The notes beneath the pieces are model-generated. The model was not told the origin of the DNA, searched no databases, and was given only the letters and a program-made list of their open reading frames with translations. A DNA stretch of 64,000 bases from NCBI GenBank assembly GCA_946406115.1, contig OX291545.1, positions 10,926,001-10,990,000 on the forward strand. Direction: 5' to 3'. The translations under genes and the position numbers were made by a program. Source of the stretch: Apoda limacodes (Eukaryota > Arthropoda > Insecta > Lepidoptera > Limacodidae). This document shows, piece by piece, positions 32,731 through 45,415 of the stretch; position 1 is the first letter of the stretch, and each line of letters starts with the position of its first letter.

Positions 32731-33629
32731 TTATTCAGGTATGTCGCTGAGCTTTATGCCTCCAGGACGCCGGTACATGCGTTCATGCATTGGTAGCTCT
32801 CCCACCAGAAAACGCTCTAAGGCCTTGGTGGCCATCTTGGAATGACCAGAGCCGCGGAAAGCAGTGCTTGCGTCTTGCCCTGCGTATTCCAACATTATGT
32901 CTGCTCCACCAGGGTGCTATAACAATAGATATATGTTTAGTTTTGTGTATCAACGTTAGCTTTAACTGTAAACCAAAGCCAATGTCAAGGTAGGTCTCTT
33001 TATCCGTGCTTTACTTATGTATCTGGATATTCTTTGACAGTTTTTGTATTTAAATATATAGTAAGAAAATTAAATTTAAAGTAAGGTCAGTTTTTCTAAA
33101 CCATTTAATATATAATATAATTCACTATAGTTATTAAATAAAAAAAATTAAACTTGCATAACGTTTTAATTAACCAAATAATGCAATATGTGTCAACGAT
33201 TTTACTACTAGTTTCTAAATTGAATAGTTAGTTTTCAAAACTTTTTAAAACTCACCTCATCAAAGAATGTAGTTATGTCGTAGACGCGATCATAGATAAC
33301 TACCCAACAATCTTGCTGCATGTCGTGTAGACTCACTTCTGCGAGGGTAATAATGCGATCTTTGGCTTCTGGAGAGCCAGGCTCAATGTCCGCACATTGC
33401 GTGGTTTTATCCACAGACCAGGGGTTCACCAAACGTAGGGCTGCCACAGTTAATGCCATCAGATCTAATTCAGACTCTTGTTTCACGGACCGGGGCGCCG
33501 TCAGATTTATCTCTGGACCAGTATGTAGAGTAGTCATCTTTAGTTCTTCTTTTCTCCCTTGATTTCTTGAACGCTGGACGTTGTACAACCAAAGACTGGA
33601 TACGATTGACTGATGTCGATCTCGAAATG
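32731..33629 (-). CDS. cytochrome b5 heme-binding domain protein, 155 aa
   Basis: Coding exons are 33537-33256 and 32916-32731, joined FFDE|HPGG at a GT-AG intron in phase 0. The second transcribed exon probably begins at 33629 after TTCCTTTGCAG, and the first ATG within it is at 33537. Residues 66-135 form a cytochrome b5 domain: EVSLHDMQQDCWVVIYDRVYDI, HPGG (H95) and GHS (H119). The 24-residue His-His spacing is that of classic b5 heme ligation. About 65 residues precede the domain (low-complexity, MTTLHTGPEINL...). Only about 20 follow it, ending LSDIPE. There is no C-terminal membrane anchor, so it is probably a soluble electron-transfer b5 rather than the microsomal form. Its partner enzyme is unknown. 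Confidence 0.88.
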
Positions 33630-35156
33630 CTGCAAAGGAATAACGATACCATATCAATGTCGGATAGTTATCAGGGTTGTCGGATGGTTAACTTCATTTT
33701 TTGAAATAATTAAATATAATATTGTAAACATGAACAAAATGTTATAAAACTTAAAACTATTGATATATGCATCTAATCAGTGTTTAGAATTATTGATTAT
33801 TATTCATGTTAATATATAGGTAATTTTTTTATTTATTTATTGCAAACAGAGTATCTAGGTAATACTTTGTTTGTTTAATTATTTTTTTGATTTTATTATT
33901 TATTTTAAAAAATTATAAAAATATTTTCGTTGGATTTTATGCCTCTTACAAATGAGAATTAGTGGTAACCCTAATAATTAGGACCTCGAGCGTGAAAAGA
34001 TATTGGATACTGTTGTTGCGGATATCGTTACGCGTCTAGGCTTTCCGGTAAGTACTTACCTACTATGATTTGATTTAATTATGTAAGTTTAACATAAAAT
34101 GGCATTCAATTGAAACTTACATTTTAACATAACTAATCAAAGTTATTCAGAAGAACTTTACAGTAGGTATCAACAAATAATCACCGGACTTAGGTAATTA
34201 ATATTGGTAAGATGATTGGTATCCAGACATACCCATTTGTCATTATCGTAACCGGTTTAAAGAATATTAATGAGTTTGTTAATGGCGAGTTAAAAGAGTT
34301 GACCTGTAGGGTATCGGTTTCATTAATTTGAGGAAACGCAAAAAGTTTAATAAACTGATATGAAACATGATGTAAAAAATTTTTATTTTTCGTATCTACA
34401 AATTCGTGCAGTATTTTAACAAACACGCAAAAAAACGAAAACGAAGCGAAAACTTTAATATGTATGTTGATGCCTATGCGTTTTGGAAACTTGATTTTTA
34501 ATCCAATTTCCGAGAAGCTATCTGTAAATTAAGACCGGTTTCTGACTATCAATTTATTTTAAATTCCCCCGACTTTTCGGTCGCACGTCTGCCGGTCGGC
34601 CAAACATAGACAACAATTCTAAAGGTGATTGTTTTGACTTCTATAATGTTTAATTTGTCGCAAAAGTTTCTCTACAATATTTTTATGTCGGTAAGTACGA
34701 TACCGATACCAGTCGGTTACAAATTCAACTGAACGTACTCTTGGATGTAAGTATATCGAAAAAAAACCCATCAACTATAAAAATATAGTTTGAATAGTTG
34801 TAGCTTTCTCAGTTCAGTCACATAATCTAAAATAAAATTATATCTATACCTAATAACATTTTGCTTATCAATGTTATCTTTAGATTCTAAAGTTTAGAAC
34901 GTCAAAAAAACTATATTATGAATGAGTTATAAAATAAATGCCAACCTACAACAGTTAGTTATTATTTAATTTAACCAATAGCCCTATCCTATCTCTGTAA
35001 TTAAATGTGCAGATCATAAAGTACCTTCATAGATAAATGACGTTTTTAATCAACAATAATAAACACTGTTTACATTACATAAAATGCTATTAGGTAACAA
35101 CAGTAATCATGCTTTATCAAAGAAGTATGAGCTTTATTGTAAAGACCAATAATTAC
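33630..35156. other. probable first intron of the b5 gene
   Basis: AT-rich, with no other gene recognised. A short open stretch near 33983-34050 ends at cgg|gtaagt-like sequence, but I cannot assign it to a family. Confidence 0.35.
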
Positions 35157-35401
35157 CTGTTAATAGTAGTTTCACTGCAATTCCGAAAAGGTTAGTGTTA
35201 TCTCTGTTGTTGTTTGTAGCGCGGTGAATGGCTATCACACCAATTGTCACTATGCCACTTTTGTTCGTTTTGCTGATATGTATTTACAAATTCACGATGA
35301 TGCATGAGCACGTAGATCATTGCCACGAACTAATATTGACTTGTCATTTAGCACATGTGATTTGTGAATGAGCTCGTACCGTCCCGTTCGTAGGTTTTAT
35401 A
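35157..35401 (-). promoter_or_regulatory. candidate TATA + initiator promoter and 5' UTR exon for the b5 gene
   Basis: On the minus strand GTATAAAAC (TATA at 35401-35395) is followed 32 nt later by TCATTC, an arthropod initiator match with A(+1) at 35369. A plausible 5' UTR exon runs to 35157 (AACAG|GTAATT), which could splice to the acceptor at 33629. Upstream DNA is GC-rich (gcgcggacgccgcgtgcg). The link to the b5 gene is inference. Confidence 0.4.
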
Positions 35402-35769
35402 CTGGCATCGCACGCGCCGCAGTAGCACGATCGATGCTGATGTAATCTGTGCCTTATCTTGCCTAGCGCGGACGCCGCGTGCGTTCCCTCCAACTTCAAA
35501 ACCGCTATTCAAAGAATTCATCCGACTTTATCTGATATTCATGTTTTTACTATATTTTACTAATATCAAATTATTTCGGATTCTTAGATTTTTGTATAGA
35601 TACACTGTATTTTATTGAGTGTTATTTTGCATTACATGCATAAAAATATAATTGTATATTACTTCTAAGGATTATACAATATATTAATAAAGATAAAATT
35701 TATATCTTTTAAACTACATATTCATCCCATCTTTCTGGCTACCATGAGCTTGCGATATGTCACCTGCAA

Positions 35770-35799
35770 TATAATATATATATATATATATATATATAC
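35770..35799. repeat. (TA)n microsatellite
   Basis: An uninterrupted run of ta dinucleotides of about 28 bp. Confidence 0.9.
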
Positions 35800-35949
35800 A
35801 TATCTAAATAGATACCTATTTGCTGCGCTTTCATACAGGTAGCTTATTTTAAAAATATTCTGTTTTAAATTTTGTTTTTTTTCTATTGATCTTATATTGT
35901 TAGTTCAACGATAATTTATATGATAAACAGTTACAAATGATGACTTACT

Positions 35950-36515
35950 AAACTTTGCCAGCGGCTCCGCCCGCCCTGTATTCGGTTATCGGCGTAGAAC
36001 TCCTTAATTTACCTCCAATTAATCAATTAATCAGTTATACTTATGAATTGCTATAGCATGCTATAGGTGCAGCAATAGTTCGTTTCACTGTTATAGTTAT
36101 TCCCGAAGGAACTTTTGAATTTTTAGGGATAAAAACAGCCTATGTGCTATTCCAGGACCTAACCTATATGATCCGTCCAATGGTTGAAGCTTGATTGAGT
36201 AACAAACATCCATCCAGACATACAAACTTTCACATTTATAATATTAGTTGGATTTGTCATTTAGTTTACAAGTTTGTTTGTTTGTGTGTCTGTTACTCAA
36301 TCACGCCGCAATGGAGCATCCAATTGAGTTGTGGTTTGTCACAAAATAGTAACAGAGAAGGACATTGGCTACTTTTTATCCCTGAAAAAGTTCAGTTTCC
36401 TCGGGAATAACTATAATCGAACTATATAGCTTGCTATAGCAAACTTCATAAGTATAATTAAGGAGTTCCACGCCGATAACCGAATTGAGGGCGGGTCGAG
36501 CCGCTGGCAAAATCC
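35950..36515. repeat. two SINE-like copies head-to-head (large inverted repeat)
   Basis: The left copy (35950-36245) is in reverse orientation: gcggctccgcccgccctgta ... atttataatattagttgg. The right copy (36250-36515) is forward: ttgtttgtttgtgtgtctgt ... gagggcgggtcgagccgctg. Their outer parts are about 80% complementary, including the aattaaggagttc-acgccgataaccgaat block. Confidence 0.75.
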
Positions 36516-37893
36516 AGTTACTTTATAATAATTACGTGTGTGTCCGTTATAGTGGCACTTTTTCGGAGCTTCTCATGCTTTGAAGGGCATGCTAAATCTC
36601 CTGTCTAAATCGTATGGCTTTCAAAGACCTTATGGCCGTCTTGAAAACTGACAGTCGGCTGGTCGAGCTAGTGGTAACGTCCACCAATCTGTACTAGGTC
36701 AGCATAGTGGCCTTAGCCTCCTAGTTCATAGTTAATAGTTTAAACAATTTCAAAGGGTTTTTAAATACCTTAAATAAATGATTTTCTGACTTTGAACCTG
36801 AGCGACGCAGTTAATTAACCGAAAAATTTGAACAAATTCTAAACAACTTTCCAATAAATCATTAATCGTTAACATGCAACAAATAATTAAATCTAGTGTT
36901 TACAAGCGACAATTGACTTAAAATTAAGTTAAAATTTAGGTTATTGCTTGGCTACTTAATATGTACAAGCCAGAAGAATGATGAAAGAAATATGTTATGG
37001 TCAACTTAATATGATTTTATTGAATGTTTTGGGTATTTCTTTTTAGTTTCCACATGCCTACTTAAGATCACTTAGGTACATAGGTATCAATAACAGCTTC
37101 ATACGTTACATATTTGTTTGAAAATAGTTTTGATTGAATTATTTGTGTTGTAATGTTGTTTGTTTGTTTAGTGGGTGGGTCTGCCGTGCCTCCGCAGCTA
37201 AGATGACGCACCATGACGTGAAGCGGGTGGCGGTGAACGCACCGAATCATGCGATATGCTATCGCATGACTTTAGTGCGTAAATTAACGCACAATAGATA
37301 CAAATGCATGTACTTACATAATATTTTGATGTTAAAAAAAACAATAACAGGAAGTACTTAAGTAGCTTTTTACGTGTAGATACGCTTGTTTTGTAACAAT
37401 CAGCTCTTGACGTATTAAAATTTTAGTAGGTACTTTATATTTATGTAAGTAGGCACGTATACGTAGAATGTTTTGATTTGTCGGAGAGGCACTTATTTTT
37501 TAGCGTAGTATGGCTTTTGGTTTATAACGCGGGACAAACCGAAAGAAAGAACGAGAAGAATTGCATCATCATAAGTAATTCAGATTGTAAATTCTTAAAA
37601 ATCGACGACTTCATAATGACGATGTTGTTATTCTGGTTAAATTATTGATTACCTAAGGCCGTACTAGATACAAAGCAGGTAATTACTATAAAAAAGTTAT
37701 AGATATAATATGCCTCCATTCATGTCTTAGATAAAAGGCAATAAGCTGCAGTATGGTTTTCTACAACTTTCATGCGGGTAAATGATTTCTTTAAACTTCT
37801 GCGAGGTCCATTTTTAAATTTTGTATACTATTAATATATACACGTTTCTACACCTATTACCGTATAATAAACTCTCGATCAGAATAAGAAAAA

Positions 37894-38600
37894 CCGGCCA
37901 AGTACGTGTCGTACACGCATTAAGTTAGGGTTCCGTAAAATGAGAAGTATTGCGGATATTTAAAAATCTTGTAAACCAATTTGGTTGGCCAAATGCTGCC
38001 CACTCCAATGCGTTATTCGAACGTAAATTTTGTGTCAATTTAGAAATTATTGTTATTTATTAGGTATGTTATGATTTTTTTTCTATAATGTTAAGGACAT
38101 GCTTTATTAACTTAATGTACTACCTATTTTACACGAGTATAATGTATAATGATAAATTAAATTGAATTATAAATAAGAAAAAAAAAACATAAGTATTTGA
38201 AATATTTCGATATATTATATCGTCTTCAGTCAAAATAACTATTGACTTATGTTTTTTTTTTCTTATTTATAATTTAATATTACGTAATAAAAAAAAAACA
38301 AAATATAATGTATTAAATGTTTTATTCGTTGAAGGGATAAGTAAGTACACCTTGGAGAAACATAAATTTTTAATGGAATTTGTAAAAAAATCCTACAAAT
38401 TATAATTACAATTTAGAAATTGGTTGACTATTACTCGTTAATTATTACTACTAAAAAAAATTTTTCTTCAGTATTTATTTTACCACTTTGTCGGTTTAAT
38501 TCATATGTATATCCATGCCAAATAACAGCTTTCTAGTACTAATAGTCTCTGAGCTGGGACAGACAGACAGACGGTAATGGCGAAACTAAAAAGTGTTTAT
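37894..38600. repeat. dispersed repeat copy with nested hairpin insertion
   Basis: It starts aaaaaccggccaagtacgtg ... agggttccgtaaaatg and ends near acagacagacagacggtaat. It belongs to the family at 8615-9437. A separate hairpin (38165-38274) interrupts it. Confidence 0.55.
38165..38274. repeat. 110-bp hairpin with ~30-bp near-perfect arms
   Basis: aattataaataagaaaaaaa...acataagt at the left pairs with acttatg...cttatttataatt at the right, across a 50-bp loop (gatatattatatcg). The arms contain A10/T10 runs. It is a MITE-like palindrome. Confidence 0.7.
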
Positions 38601-40699
38601 CCAGGACATTGTCACACATTTAACTTTACCTTACCTTTTTAGTAGGTACCACCTAATAAGACATGGATTAGGCAACAGATATTATGTCAAAACTACGTTA
38701 GCCAAATACAAACACTTGTATAATGTTAGTACCTAATAATATCACAATATAGTATACTAAGTAGTAATAGTGTTTATTTAAAAAAAAAGGAAATTAATCA
38801 TTACTGTGCTCTTCATTATTAATCAGAGTGAGATTGCGTCGAAAGTCAATGCGATTAAGGTACTATCCTAATTTGTTATATAGTTACTAGTTTTGTAATT
38901 AAATTTAGTAATGTAAAATACATCTAAATTTTTATACCGATAACAATTAGTAAGTCATTTCCGTGTTTAATTAAACTTCACTTAAAATAGTTAGACTGTT
39001 GTGGGATACGGTACGGGACTAGACTATTTGGCTGACGCAATCGTGACGTCGGTTGCTTTATCCATGTTGCCACTAAAGAGACGAAGTTGTTTAGCAACCT
39101 TTGCAAATTACCTATATGACGCTAAATTTTACCTACTCACTACTTACCTGTGTAAGGTCTTACTCGTAAAAATATATATTTTCAAAATAAATTTTGAATT
39201 AAATAATTTAAAGGTTATTGAAGAATATAAACGTAAATTAAACATTCCTCCCTTCTCTCCGAAACCACTGAGCCTTAAATTTTGAAAAACAAACCACAAA
39301 ACAGTTTTTTAATTCAAGAAGTCTATGGTTTTAAAATAACAAATTTAGTATTTGCAATGTGTAACGGAACCATTAGTGCGTCAATCCGAATCGCATTTGA
39401 CTGATTTTTTACCGGCTTCAAAAAAAATGAGGTTCTCAGTTTTTAACATAAGTTACTCATACTACTCATAGAACTTAACAGAAGCTATGTTTATTTTGAC
39501 CCTGAATTGTCATTTTTTTTTGTTGCTAAAATTGCTAGTCAAAGTAACTTGACCTACAAGAAGTACTAAGCTCTTAAAAATAACGTAAAATTAAGGTTTA
39601 AAATTAAAGCGGCTGATAACATTAGGTATATTCGTCTTACTTATTTATTTCTAACACATTTATTCATATCCAACTTTCTCCTAATTCTTATTGAGTTCAA
39701 GAGCTTTATTTCTAACGCCTCAATGTTTAAATTTAGCTGGCAAACGTGACAGCGCGCGCACGTGCCAATTTTTATTTTGTGTTTGGCTGATGCAACTAAA
39801 GTGTCTGTTAGCGTAGCCATGTCTTATTGGCTTCTCCGCGTCTCTTTGTGCGACTCAAGAAAAGTTAGAAGCAAAATGTGCATTAATAATGCAGTAGCGT
39901 GTCTAGTATACTTATCTTTTTAATTCTTTTCAAGCAAGGCAAACTTAATTATAAGATGGTAAGGACTACGGTGACTGATTTTCGCCACAAGGAAAGCCGG
40001 AGAGACTGAGAACATTGTATGCTTTTGTAACTTGATCGATAATTCTAATGCTTATTTCTCAAAAAAAGGATACCGTATTGCTCTTTTGAAATCTATTAAC
40101 TATAAGTTAGGGCTATTTATGGCATATCCTTGTCAAAGCGTGCCGTTTCGACCAGTGGTACTAAGACATATTATTCTATTGAGGCATACAAAGAGACAGT
40201 TCCACGTACGATAGGCGATAGCACGTGACCGCACTTTAATAATCTCGATTTGTCGGCATAAAATTCAAATATTTATAAAATTAACAAATGCACTTGGTCA
40301 TATTTTATGAAATCAGAATCAAGAGAGTATCACTTTTCCAAACAATATGAATTCAAGCCCAGAAATAGGGTGTCATAATTTTATTTTTTTTCTAATTGTT
40401 TTACCTGCCAAATTATTATACTATTAGCAAATCCGTACTTATAAGCTTTGAATTATACCACATATTTTTTTTTTTACGTCAAAACTCAGGACTGTACCAA
40501 AATGAATTGAATTGTTGCAAACTTAACTCTTTTGGGTATGCCATCACCTTAATAGTTATCTACTACCGTTTCAAAGTAAAAAATGGTGTTCTGGTGATAA
40601 GACATGGTGAAAGAAACTCTCCAGCAGTCGCTTTTTCAATTTTTATTAATTAATACTAATTATCAAGTAAATTATATGAACAACAGGGTTGTCTTTAAT

Positions 40700-40905
40700 C
40701 CATACTAATATTATAAATGAGAAAGTAACTGTCTGTCTGTCTGTTACCTCTTCATACTTAAACCGCTGTACCAATTAATATGAAATATGGTATGGAGTTA
40801 GTCGAATCCCGGGAAAGGACATAGGCTACTTGAAAACGTCAAGTGGGAGTCCAACATCGATAACAGAGTTTAAGGCGGGTGGAACCGCGGGCAAAAGCTA
40901 GTTGT
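40700..40905 (+). repeat. SINE-like dispersed repeat copy
   Basis: It runs ccatactaatattataaatg, ctgtctgtctgttacctctt, ggaaaggacataggctactt, and ends ggaaccgcgggcaaaagcta. Same family as 29398-29785. Confidence 0.7.
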
Positions 40906-41577
40906 GCAATAAGTTTTTTCGTCAAGTTTCTGTTTTACAACATTTTTGGACTTTTAAGGTTTAATTTACATACTTCTGCAGGGATTTTATTCTAAAAACG
41001 GAAACATTGTCGTTTGCAAGTTTGTTTCTATTTCAAGTATTACGATTATGAATAACGTTATGCTTTTTATACCATTACCATCATTTTATGATATATTGAA
41101 GGCCAGAGTCGTGGAAAAGCATACGCATTCTGATCTTGTTTTTCAAATAGTGATATGTCATGTCCCCGCAACTAGACTATCGCACTTTACAAACAAAATT
41201 TTGAGACTGGAAAGGGCAATAATTGTTTGTAGCCCTTGTATGAACTTAGATAAGATGAACGTTACGCTAAGTGATCACCGGCTACCACGTCGATGGCACA
41301 CTCTTTAAAGTTATTTAAGAATATACATACTTACCTCAGTAGGTACGAGTAGCATGTAGTAGTGATATAGGAGAACCCACTTAGGTTTGGCAGGATTTGT
41401 GAAGCTTTATTACGTCTTAACGTCTTCCATACCTAAAAGATTAAATTATCCTTTCCAATCCTATCCTGATCTATCTGCTGATATGGCTTTAAGCTTAAAA
41501 GTGCTCAGCGGGCTGTGGAAAGAACTGTGTTCGGAGATTCCCTTAAATATTGGATCTGCAATGAGGTGATTCTACAG

Positions 41578-41790
41578 TAAACCAGGATGGCCGACGTAAC
41601 CGTTATGATGAGCTCGCTGAAAGGCTGGCTGCGTCAATCTCAGAACCCATGATCGCTTGTGGAGTGATTGGGTGCTTAAGGTGCGCAGGACCGTGCAAAG
41701 CGGCGCACCATAATGGAGGCCTATGTTCGGCAGTGGAGTGCGGATTTCTGGGGGTCGATTCCGAAAAAGCACAGTAATACGTGATAACTA
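41578..41790 (+). repeat. non-LTR retrotransposon (LINE) 3' fragment
   Basis: taaccaggatggccgacgta-like start, then ggcgcaccataatggaggcc and tatgttcggcagtggagtgc. The phrase 'ggaggcctatgttcggcagtgg' marks the 3' end of common lepidopteran LINEs. There is no intact ORF. Confidence 0.5.
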
Positions 41791-42787
41791 TAAAATATTA
41801 GAGGGGACTCGGCCCCTGAATACTAACATTAAAAGGTGTTGAGGAATTTCACGCTGCTGGTGGACTGCAGTTAATTGATGACGAAACAGGTAAATGATAA
41901 ATGGAGCGATTGCGCGCCAACACGACCCAACATCGTTAAACACTTACGTATTGGGTTATGCTATATACCTGACAGTTTTGACGAAAATTTGGACTGTAGG
42001 AGTATTCTGTAGTGGCGGCCGCACAAGTTTTTTGAAGAATTATATGCAGGTACCTCATTCATGGCTGATGTAAATCTATTGATGGATTAGAAACACGCTC
42101 TACTAGTTCCTCTACAATTAAAAATTAGTAAGCGAAATTAGTACCTAAGTATTATTTATTAAGTATTATATAGCATTTAAAACTGATGTAATATTCATAA
42201 GAAGTTGTCTTGTTCGCTTAAATGGAGCATCGCGGTACAAGTGATTTAATCTATGTGAGGGCAACTGTAGTAATCACTTATTCATGAAGTGATCCTACAG
42301 GTATGTAAAATCATTTAAAAATAATTCCAATATTTAAAAGAGGTTAGAATTCGACAAAGGGCACACAAGCTTTAATCTTTATCGGAGTTAAAGATACTTG
42401 AGTACAAAATTGTTTTCACAGGCCAAGTTAAACTGGCCGAGTTTTGTATGTGAGTGCCTAAAAAAATTCTCTACGTTTAACAGGAATATCAGTAGGTAAC
42501 ACGTATTTGAAACATTCAAACCTAAGGGTTGACACAAAATAGAAAACAAATATCATTGATTTAATTTGTTAGAAACTATCAACATCTTAAATCAATTTAA
42601 GGGCAACATTCTGACTGATTATTCTAGAGAGAAATTAGACATTTTAAGAGAATACAATTTAAAATTAATTGTTTTCGAACGTTTAATGTCAACAATCTAC
42701 AGATTTGTGAAAAATTATAAATATAATGGGAATAATCAAATGAGAACTATATATTTGTAAAACTTAATTATAACCGAAGAAATTATA

Positions 42788-42822
42788 TTTTATTATTATT
42801 ATTATATATATATATATAAAAC
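42788..42822. repeat. (ATT)n-(TA)n microsatellite
   Basis: ttattattattatt is followed by tatatatatatata, directly before the tandem repeat cluster. Confidence 0.85.
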
Positions 42823-42829
42823 TCAAAGT

Positions 42830-45415
42830 CCTGATTCATTCATCACTGACTCATCAACGCCCAGCCCAAACCCTTGACCCTAGAAAGCTGAAATTTTGCA
42901 CAGGGGTTCGTTTTATGGTGTTTACGTGAGATAAGAAAGGATTTTTCAAAATTCATCCCCAAAAGGGGTGAAACGGGGGTCCAAAATTTGTATGAAAATC
43001 CGTCATTTTTAAAGATAAATTGGTATATGGCCTTTAGGTTAAAAACTAAGAATGACGTGTTTCACCGTTTTTGAAAAATCATCCCCTAAGGGGATAAATA
43101 GGAGTTGTAAATTTGTATAAAAAAAATTCAAACAACAGAACCGATTTGGCTGAAATTCAAAGTGCAGGTTGCTTATATCTTGACATATTACTTAGGCTAC
43201 ATTTTATCTCGGAAAACTTACAAATTCCCAGGGGAATAATTATAAAAAAGAAGAAACTGTCTGACTGACATAACAACGCACAGCCTACACCGCTGGGTCT
43301 AGAGATTCTAAATTTGGCACGTAGGCTCATCCTCAGGTATAGGGTTACACTAAGAAAGGATTTTTCAAAAATCAACCCTTAAAGGGGTAAAACGGGGGTC
43401 CAAATTTTGTATGAAAATCCGTCATTTATAAAGTTAAATGGATGAAAATTAGTGTATGACCTTTCGGTTAAAAACTAAGAATATGTTTTTCACCGTTTTT
43501 GGAAAATCATCCCTTAAGGGGATAAATAGGGGTTGTAAATTTGTATTCAAAAAATTAAAACAACAGAACCGATTTGGCTGAAATTCAAAGTGCAGGTAGC
43601 TTATATCTTGACATAACACTTAGGCTACATTTTATCTCGGAAAACTAACAAGTTCCCAGGGGAATAATTATAACTTAATGTGACTTTTCTTACTCTTTCA
43701 CATCGCGTCACACCAGTGTATCCGATTCCGATAAAATTTGGCATAATAATAGTTGAAAGAATGAAGAAGGAAAAGGCTTTTTTTCCTGTTCGAGAGGTCT
43801 AGCGGGAATGAAAACCTATCGCTATAATTAAACTTTGCGCGGGAAAACACGATATGATTGAGCTGTAATCTATCACAAAGATAGTTAAAGAGACGGAAAA
43901 GAATTTAAACTCCTTTTTATCCTAATTCAGCCTGGGACCTTTCGCGATAATCAAAATTTTTGCGAATATAACCACATTAAAATACTACGCAATTGAGCTT
44001 AATTTCGACACAAGGTTAGTTAAAGAGACGGAAAAGGATATAAGCTATGTTAAATCGCAAAGTTTGTTCGGAAATTTGTTATTTTTCAATTAAAATGGAT
44101 GAAAATTGGTACAAGGCCTTTCGTTTGAAAATTATGAATGACGTGTTTCACCGTTTTTGGAAAACAATCCCCTAAGGTCTAGAGGGGGTAAAATAGGGGT
44201 TGTAAATTTGTATGAAAAAATTCAAACAATGGAGCCGATTTGGCTAAAATTTGGAATACAGATAGCTTATTTCTTAACACAACACATAGGAAGTTTCTAC
44301 GGAATTAATTATAACTTAATATAAATTTTGTTAATCCTTCACGTCGCACCACTGCATCGGACTCAGATGAAATTTGGCATAGAGATAGTTGAAAGGACGA
44401 AGAAGGATAAGGCTTTTTTTCCGATTGAGAAGTCCCATAGGAATGAAATCCTATTGCGATAATCAAACTTAGCGCGGGAAAACACGATTTAATTAGGCGA
44501 TAATTTGTCACAGGGATAGTTGAAAATATCTTCAAAAGGAAAAGGATTGAAACTCCTGGTAAAATATTATGCAATTGAGCTGAAATTTGGCAGAAGGTTA
44601 GTTGAAGAGACCGGAATAGGATATAAACAATATTTTATACTGATCAAGAGTTCCTGGTGTGGTGTGGTGTGGTGTGGTGTGGTGTGTAGGTTTGTGTTTG
44701 TGTGCGTGTGTATGTTTTGTTTTATTTCTTTGGCGCGTTAGTTACTTATCACCTGATAAGTTAAAAATAGATATTAGGGATGTACTAAGAAATCATTTTT
44801 CTAAATTAAATTAAAATTAATGGGGGCTAAAGTTTATATGAAAATCCATTATTTCTACTGCTAATTATAGGCCTCCCCTCATATGTTTCTACAAAGAATA
44901 TAAAAGAAGACTCTGACTGACTGACATATCAACGCACAGCCCAAACTGCTGATCCTAGAGACTTGAAATTTTCCACAGAGATTTCTGTTCTTACGTAGGC
45001 GATCAATAAGAAAAGATTTTTCAAAATTCCAACCCTAAGACAGTAAATTTGTCATTTTCAAAAAAGAATGTAAAATTGTCATTTTTAAAGCTTTATGCGT
45101 AAAAACCGGTATCAAGCCTTTTGGTTGAAAATTAAGATTGACGTGTTTTATCGTTTTTGGAAAATCATCCCCTAGAGTGATAAAAGTCCGAATTTAACGC
45201 GGATACGATTCAGCTGAAATTTCGCACAGGCATTGTTAAAGAGACGGAGAATGACATAGGATACTTTTAATCCCGACCAAGAGTTCCCACGGGAATATTT
45301 TTTCCGGTACCTTTTTCGGCATTCAATTGGTCTAAATTTTAGCACAGGAATAACTATAAGCCGAAGACCAAATTTAGCGCGGGCGAAGCTGCGGGCAAAA
45401 GCTAGTAACAAATAG
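42830..45415 (+). repeat. tandem cluster of one SINE-like family (~4-6 degraded units)
   Basis: Start-like words (ctgactgacatatcaacgca type) occur at about 42843, 43262 and 44912. The internal block (cgtgtttcaccgttttt, aaaatcatcccctaagggg, gttgtaaatttgtat, cgatttggctgaaattc) recurs near 43040, 43475, 44140 and 45130. The cluster ends gcgggcgaagctgcgggcaa, the usual family 3' end. Two adjacent units (43000-43245 and 43420-43670) are about 90% alike with a ~425-bp offset. Confidence 0.75.
44654..44688. repeat. (GGTGT)n pentanucleotide microsatellite
   Basis: About seven units of ggtgt, followed by a GT-rich tail. Confidence 0.9.

Larger units (their letters stand above)
36516..42780. other. 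intergenic, repeats only
   Basis: Apart from the repeats listed separately (37.9-38.6, 40.7-40.9 and 41.6-41.8 kb), I find no exon with conserved protein sequence, no RNA gene and no promoter. A family fragment (aacggaaccattagtgcgtc...) lies at 39360-39410. Confidence 0.5.

Noticed and set aside
33983..34060. Possible small plus-strand exon ending at a gtaagt donor
   Set aside because: No protein family recognised and no partner exons found nearby.
35229..35369. 47-codon plus-strand ORF with a hydrophobic start (MAITPIVTMPLLFVLL)
   Set aside because: No homology recognised, and it overlaps the putative 5' UTR exon of the b5 gene on the other strand. A chance ORF is likely.
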